A stretch of DNA of 16,406 nucleotides from JAGLTN01 sp035403325. Lineage in GTDB: Bacteria; Planctomycetota; Phycisphaerae; Sedimentisphaerales; Anaerobacaceae. Positions 13,798 through 16,406 of this stretch are shown piece after piece. Under the pieces are notes generated by a model. The model saw only the letters and a list, made by a program, of their open reading frames with translations, was not told where the DNA came from and searched no databases. The DNA is taken from contig CAZBKA010000072.1 of assembly GCA_964492365.1 (NCBI GenBank), forward strand, positions 1-16,406. Direction: 5' to 3'. The translations under genes were made by a program, and so were the position numbers. Numbering within the stretch: position 1 is the stretch's first letter; the number at the start of each line of letters is the position of its first letter.

Positions 13798-14241
13798 ATG
13801 TTAAATTATGAAATATCTTCTATAGCAGGTAAAAAGAAAGCTCGCAGGCGTGTTGGTCGTGGCAATGGTAGCGGTTATGGCAAGACGAGCGGCAGAGGGC
13901 ACAAAGGTAATGGATGCCGTGCAGGTGCTGTTTCTAGGACCCTTAATGAGGGTGGACAGATGCCTTTGTTCCGTCGTTTACCCAAACGTGGTTTCAACAA
14001 TTACAATTTTGCGGCGAGTTATGATATAATTAATGTCTCTCAGCTTGAGCGATTTGAAGACGGAGCTTCAGTTGGTATAGAGCAGTTGTTAGAGGCAGGT
14101 TTATTGGGTGGCCTTAAAACAAAAGTGAAGATTCTTGGTGATGGTGAGCTTACGAAAAAATTGCAGGTTTCAGCTCACAAGTTCAGTAAATCTGCTGAAG
14201 AAAAGATCGTCGCTTCTGGCGGTACTGCTCAGGTAATATGA
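13798..14241 (+). CDS. rplO: 50S ribosomal protein L15 (uL15)
   Basis: L15 is a late-assembly 50S protein with a long basic N-terminal extension threading through 23S rRNA. The ATG at 13798 is preferred, with AGGTGG (13781-13786) upstream; an in-frame GTG at 13783 lies inside that ribosome binding site. The product has 147 residues. The Gly/Arg/Lys-rich region around RRVGRGNGSGYGKTSGRGHK, then GGQMPLFRRLPKRGFNN, is diagnostic. The C-terminal half holds LLEAGLLGG and VKILGDGELTKKL, as in the L15/L18e fold. It follows rpsE by 17 nt with no L30 gene between. Confidence 0.98.
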   Translation: MLNYEISSIAGKKKARRRVGRGNGSGYGKTSGRGHKGNGCRAGAVSRTLNEGGQMPLFRRLPKRGFNNYNFAASYDIINVSQLERFEDGASVGIEQLLEAGLLGGLKTKVKILGDGELTKKLQVSAHKFSKSAEEKIVASGGTAQVI

Positions 14242-14292
14242 TTCCTTGGAATAGAACGATAATTAAAACGGAATTTTGCCGGGAAAACTAAA

Positions 14293-15642
14293 ATGCTTGG
14301 AACAGTTTTTAATATTTTTAAGATTTCTGATTTACGCAACAAGATACTGTTTACAGTGGCATTGTTGGTAATCTACAGAGTTGGCTTTCATGTTGCTTTG
14401 CCATGTTTCGATCTGTCCCAGATAGAAGCCGCGGTAGGTACAAGGGATACTGATAGTCCGATGGGTAGAGCTGCTGAATATATGCAGATATTTACCGGCG
14501 GTACATTGAGCCAAAGCAGCTTGTTCGGCTTGGGCATTATGCCTTATATTACTGCTTCAATTATTCTTATGCTTCTCGGCGAAGTTATGCCTGCGTTAAA
14601 GAAGCTTAGGCAGGAAGGGCGGACGGGTCAACAGAAAATTCATGAGTACACCCGATATGGAACTGTGCTCATATGCGTCATCCAGTCACTTATGTATTTA
14701 AAAGTGATGGGTGCGTTTGTTTATCCAGGTATGCATCTGCAAGCTATAATAATGGGTGTATTTGGAATGACAGCCGGTACTGTATTTTTAATGTGGCTTG
14801 GTGAGCAGATAGATGAATATGGTATAGGCAACGGCATTAGTCTTATCATCATGGCTGGTATTGTCGCACATATGCCATGGGCTCTTAATATGTTAAGAGA
14901 AAATATTGATTTCAATGTTGGAGCGTCTGCTGGTTCGATAGGACCTGCGAAGCTCCTGTTTTTAATAGCAGCATTTGTCTTTGTTGTTGCTGGTGCAATT
15001 CTTATCACTCAGGCTCAGCGTAGGATTCCGATCCAGCAGGCTAAGCAAATGAGAGGCAGAAGGATGTATGGCGGTCAAAGACATTATTTGCCTTTACGTG
15101 TTAATCATGGTGGTGTGATGCCGATTATCTTCGCGTCAAGTTTTATGATGTTTCCGCCTCTGATTATCCGCTGGTTACTTGGTATTTTTAGTGAATCCTC
15201 TATACTGAGGGCACTTGATGGTGCTTTTGGGCATGAGGCATTTACTTATAATCTGTTATATATGCTGTTGATTTTCTTGTTCGCTTATTTCTGGACAACA
15301 GTGCAGTTCCAGCCAAAGGAAATGGCAAAGAATTTACGTGATTCAGGAAGCTTTATTCCTGGTTTAAGACCTGGGCGAAGAACAGCAGATTATCTTGAAA
15401 CCGTTATGACAAGAATCACTTACTTCGGTGCAGCGTTTTTGGCTATAATTGCAGTTGTGCCATCAGTAATATCAATGCTGCTTGGAATAGACTGGAGAGT
15501 GGCAACGTTCCTTGGTGGTACAGGTTTGCTGATTGTTGTTAGTGTATCGCTTGATCTTGTGCAAAAGATCGAAGCAAATCTGCTGATGAGAAGTTACGAC
15601 GGATTCAGCACTGCTGGCAGAATAAAAGGGGCTCAGAGATGA
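14293..15642 (+). CDS. secY: Preprotein translocase channel subunit SecY
   Basis: SecY is the membrane pore of the Sec system and takes proteins from SecA or from ribosomes docked at L23. The 449 residues fit the family (E. coli 443), with about ten hydrophobic segments visible, from LFTVALLVIYRVGFHVALP (TM1) to FLGGTGLLIVVSVSLDLVQ (TM10). Family motifs include FGLGIMPYITASIILMLL in TM2 and GIGNGISLIIMAGIV in TM4. The cytoplasmic loops that receive SecA and ribosomes carry RRIPIQQAKQMRGRRMYGGQ and FIPGLRPGRRTADYL. The start has only a weak GGGA upstream. Its TGA overlaps the adk ATG. SecE and SecG are not in the window. Confidence 0.98.
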   Translation: MLGTVFNIFKISDLRNKILFTVALLVIYRVGFHVALPCFDLSQIEAAVGTRDTDSPMGRAAEYMQIFTGGTLSQSSLFGLGIMPYITASIILMLLGEVMPALKKLRQEGRTGQQKIHEYTRYGTVLICVIQSLMYLKVMGAFVYPGMHLQAIIMGVFGMTAGTVFLMWLGEQIDEYGIGNGISLIIMAGIVAHMPWALNMLRENIDFNVGASAGSIGPAKLLFLIAAFVFVVAGAILITQAQRRIPIQQAKQMRGRRMYGGQRHYLPLRVNHGGVMPIIFASSFMMFPPLIIRWLLGIFSESSILRALDGAFGHEAFTYNLLYMLLIFLFAYFWTTVQFQPKEMAKNLRDSGSFIPGLRPGRRTADYLETVMTRITYFGAAFLAIIAVVPSVISMLLGIDWRVATFLGGTGLLIVVSVSLDLVQKIEANLLMRSYDGFSTAGRIKGAQR

Positions 15643-16286
15643 GGGTAGTGTTACTTGGTGCTCCTGGTGCAGGCAAAGGTACTCAGTGTAAGCGTATTGT
15701 TGACAAATACAATTTGCTACATTTGTCAAGTGGTGATATACTTAGGCAAGAGAGAGCTAATAATACTGAGCTTGGTAAAAAAGCTCAGAGTTACATGGAT
15801 AGTGGGGCACTTGTGCCTGATGGACTGATTGTAGAAATGATGGCCGGAGCGATAAGTAATGCTCCGGATGGTGGTTTTGTTCTTGATGGCTTTCCGAGGA
15901 CAGTGAATCAGGCCGCTGAGCTTGATAAGGCACTTAGTGCTGCTGGTCGGAAAATTGATGTAGTGTTAAACCTGGTTATTGATGACCAGATTGTTGTAGA
16001 CCGGATCACAGGCAGAAGAAGTTGTCCTGTGTGCGGTGCGGTTTATCATGTGATTAATATGAAGCCGAAAAAGAAAGGGTTTTGCGACAAAGGCTGTGGT
16101 CAGTTGACGCAGAGACCTGATGATACAGAAGAAGTAGTAAAAAACAGGTTAGCTAATTATCACAGCCAGACAGAGCCTGTTATTGGGTATTATGAAAATT
16201 CTGTCGGTGTTTGTGATTTTGATGCAGCAGGTGCTGTTGATGATATTAGTAATCTTATGTTTGAGAAACTTAATTCTCTGAAATAA
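15639..16286 (+). CDS. adk: Adenylate kinase with a cysteine-containing (zinc-type) lid
   Basis: Adenylate kinase interconverts ATP, ADP and AMP (ATP + AMP = 2 ADP) in the cytoplasm. The 215-residue long form has the P-loop GAPGAGKGTQ (7-16), the AMP site around SSGDILR (30-36), DGFPRT (83-88), DRITGRR (121-127) and QRPDD (158-162). The lid contains Cys129 and Cys132 (CPVC), then Cys149 and Cys153. In the usual zinc-binding lid the third ligand is followed by the fourth after two residues (CxxC or CxxD); here the spacing is three (CDKGC). Zinc binding is likely but needs proof. The ATG overlaps the secY TGA (ATGA), implying coupled translation. secY-adk-map is a common bacterial gene order. 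Confidence 0.98.
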   Translation: MRVVLLGAPGAGKGTQCKRIVDKYNLLHLSSGDILRQERANNTELGKKAQSYMDSGALVPDGLIVEMMAGAISNAPDGGFVLDGFPRTVNQAAELDKALSAAGRKIDVVLNLVIDDQIVVDRITGRRSCPVCGAVYHVINMKPKKKGFCDKGCGQLTQRPDDTEEVVKNRLANYHSQTEPVIGYYENSVGVCDFDAAGAVDDISNLMFEKLNSLK

Positions 16287-16301
16287 GACTGGAGATATTT
16301 T

Positions 16302-16330
16302 TAAAGGATATAAGTAGTTTGTGTCCTTTG
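16302..16330 (+). other. Hairpin in the adk-map spacer
   Basis: AAAGGA (16303-16308) pairs with TCCTTT (16324-16329); G-U and A-U pairs extend the stem at both ends to about ten pairs around a 9-nt loop. The next T-run (16339-16343) is nine bases beyond the stem, so it is not a standard terminator. It could modulate map expression or be chance in AT-rich DNA. Confidence 0.3.
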
Positions 16331-16345
16331 CAAGAAGATTTTTAA

Positions 16346-16406
16346 ATGGCTATAACCCTTAAGACAGCTAGAGAAGTTGGTTTGATGAAAGAAGCTGGGA
16401 GGGTTG
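16346..16406 (+). CDS. map: Methionine aminopeptidase type I, N-terminal fragment
   Basis: The window ends 20 codons into this gene. The visible sequence, AITLKTAREVGLMKEAG after the first Met, matches the start of type I methionine aminopeptidase (in E. coli, ISIKTPEDIEKMRVAGR). The enzyme removes N-terminal Met from nascent proteins at the tunnel exit. Only the N-terminal helix is visible, so the metal-binding residues are outside the window. The position after secY-adk supports the call; infA, rpmJ and rpsM often follow. GAAGA lies upstream of the ATG as a weak ribosome binding site. Confidence 0.85.
   Translation, partial: MAITLKTAREVGLMKEAGRV

Noticed and set aside
14241..14252. ATTCC-TT-GGAAT palindrome after rplO as a hairpin or operator
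   Set aside because: Five base pairs with a two-base loop cannot form a stable hairpin, and no promoter is near.

Overview
This window is an almost gap-free stretch of the bacterial core translation locus, all on the + strand. In order it carries the 3' end of rpoC, rpsL, rpsG, fusA, then rpsJ-rplC-rplD-rplW-rplB-rpsS-rplV-rpsC-rplP-rpmC-rpsQ-rplN-rplX-rplE-rpsN-rpsH-rplF-rplR-rpsE-rplO-secY-adk, and finally the first 20 codons of map. That is 27 genes: 22 ribosomal proteins plus RNA polymerase beta', EF-G, SecY, adenylate kinase and methionine aminopeptidase. I see no mobile element, CRISPR array, tRNA, rRNA or convincing antisense gene.

Organism. The best fit is a moderately AT-rich member of the Planctomycetota, plausibly Phycisphaerae-like. 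This is inferred from protein style, not from a search. The pointers are an RpoC with the end of an SI3-type insertion, as in Gram-negative lineages; an L22 with a ~76-residue helix-turn-helix-like N-terminal domain; no rpmD (L30) between rpsE and rplO; a longer L14; a zinc-type S14; and no tuf next to fusA.

Layout. (1) 1-2046: rpoC end, rpsL and rpsG, closed by a clear intrinsic terminator at 2061-2100. (2) 2157-4235: fusA, apparently its own transcription unit, with a candidate promoter overlapping the terminator's 3' arm. (3) 4236-4665: the only long non-coding stretch. It holds an A/T-only inverted repeat at the fusA stop, then a near-consensus promoter (UP-like A/T tracts, TTGACA, 17-nt spacer, extended -10), then about 230 nt with several local hairpins, then two more dyads and a second weaker promoter just before rpsJ. 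(4) 4666-15642: merged S10 and spc operons, with short spacers (0-60 nt) and many recognisable Shine-Dalgarno sequences; rpsH and rplF overlap by one base. (5) 15639 to the end: adk overlaps the secY stop (ATGA), followed by map.

The genes work together as a growth-rate module: ribosome parts, the GTPase that translocates the ribosome, the SecY channel that receives nascent membrane proteins, the kinase that balances adenylates, and the peptidase that trims N-terminal Met. The most interesting items are the structured leader ahead of rpsJ with its very strong promoter, the HTH-like domain fused to L22, Arg at S12 position 88 (a streptomycin-resistance residue elsewhere), and a shifted fourth cysteine in the adenylate kinase lid.
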